Assembly: GCA_002358875.1 (NCBI GenBank)
Contig: DEPS01000019.1
Span: forward strand, 52,827-58,569
Direction: 5' to 3'
DNA length: 5,743 bases
Source: Lachnospiraceae bacterium UBA3386
GTDB taxonomy: Bacteria; Bacillota; Clostridia; Lachnospirales; Lachnospiraceae
Shown here piece by piece: positions 5,607 through 5,743 of this stretch (position 1 is the stretch's first letter; every line of letters begins with the position of its first letter). Both the position numbers and the translations under genes were made by a program. A model generated the notes under the pieces. It was not told the DNA's origin. It worked only from the letters and a program-made list of their open reading frames with translations, and made no database searches.

Positions 5607-5636
5607 TTGACACAGGCAGGCGAGTCGTGGTAATAT
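5607..5636 (+). promoter_or_regulatory. Promoter of the tRNA-Thr gene
   Basis: Consensus -35 TTGACA (5607-5612), 18-nt spacer, then TAATAT (5631-5636), a five-of-six -10 match. The start is predicted near 5643, about 26 nt before the mature tRNA 5' end. The stretch between the -10 and the start (ACATTC) is not GC-rich, unlike the discriminator of classic stringently repressed promoters. Confidence 0.8.
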
Positions 5637-5668
5637 ACATTCGTTGCGGAAAACACCACAAAACACTT

Positions 5669-5741
5669 GCTGGCATAGCACAGTCGGTAGTGCGTCGCAT
5701 TGGTAGTGCGGAGGTCACGAGTTCGATTCTCGTTGCCAGCT
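5669..5741 (+). tRNA. tRNA-Thr (anticodon GGT)
   Basis: A full 73-nt cloverleaf can be folded by hand. The 7-bp acceptor stem is GCTGGCA/TGCCAGC; the D stem is GCAC/GTGC with A14, G18-G19 and A21. The anticodon stem TCGCA/TGCGG has one T-G pair and loop TTGGTAG; the anticodon GGT is at 5702-5704. The variable loop is AGGTC, and the T arm ACGAG-TTCGATT-CTCGT has the TTC core. G15-C48 is present. The Thr identity elements G1-C72, C2-G71, G35 and U36 are all present. It reads ACC and ACU. The base at 73 is T and CCA is not encoded in the two bases left before the edge. The D arm and anticodon arm share GGTAGTGCG. Confidence 0.92.
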
Positions 5742-5743
5742 CT

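Overview
The window looks like chromosomal DNA of a gut-type Clostridia, most likely Lachnospiraceae. This rests on the mix of genes: a VaFE/T-Q ester-bond surface protein with a PKTGD-type sorting signal, a membrane-anchored clostripain-like (C11) peptidase with Gly/Ser linkers, a small HD protein of the type common in Firmicutes, and Firmicutes-style promoters and ribosome sites. GC content is moderate. The taxonomic call is inference from gene content; no marker gene is present.

Layout. Bases 1-1197 (+) are the 3' end of a wall-anchored surface protein: a Pro-Asp-Asn repeat linker, one VaFE domain interrupted by two acidic inserts, a long Pro-Glu-Lys wall-spanning repeat, and a sorting signal with membrane helix and basic tail. 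A strong intrinsic terminator (about 1233-1285) closes this gene. A likely extended -10 promoter (about 1307-1312) then opens a two-gene unit. Its first gene (1480-4023, +) is an 847-residue signal-anchored C11 cysteine peptidase. Its second gene (4067-4693, +) encodes a 208-residue protein of unknown function with a possible C39/papain-like Cys-His-Asp arrangement. Two adjacent hairpin terminators (4699-4719 and 4732-4777) follow.

Convergent to this unit is a 173-residue HD phosphohydrolase (4925-5446, -) resembling the (p)ppGpp-hydrolase half of Rel/SpoT and MESH1. Upstream of it, an A/T-rich block (5581-5606) separates two back-to-back promoters, one for the HD gene and one with a near-consensus TTGACA/TAATAT pair for a tRNA-Thr(GGT) gene (5669-5741, +) at the window edge.

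How the parts relate. The first two genes act at the cell surface (adhesion or wall structure, and surface proteolysis) but are separated by a terminator and need not be co-regulated. The C11 peptidase and its downstream partner are probably co-transcribed. The HD gene and tRNA gene share a divergent control region. No CRISPR array, insertion sequence, phage gene or recognisable defence system is visible. The most novel-looking items are the interrupted ester-bond domain, the C11/C39-like gene pair, and the divergent alarmone-hydrolase/tRNA promoter region.
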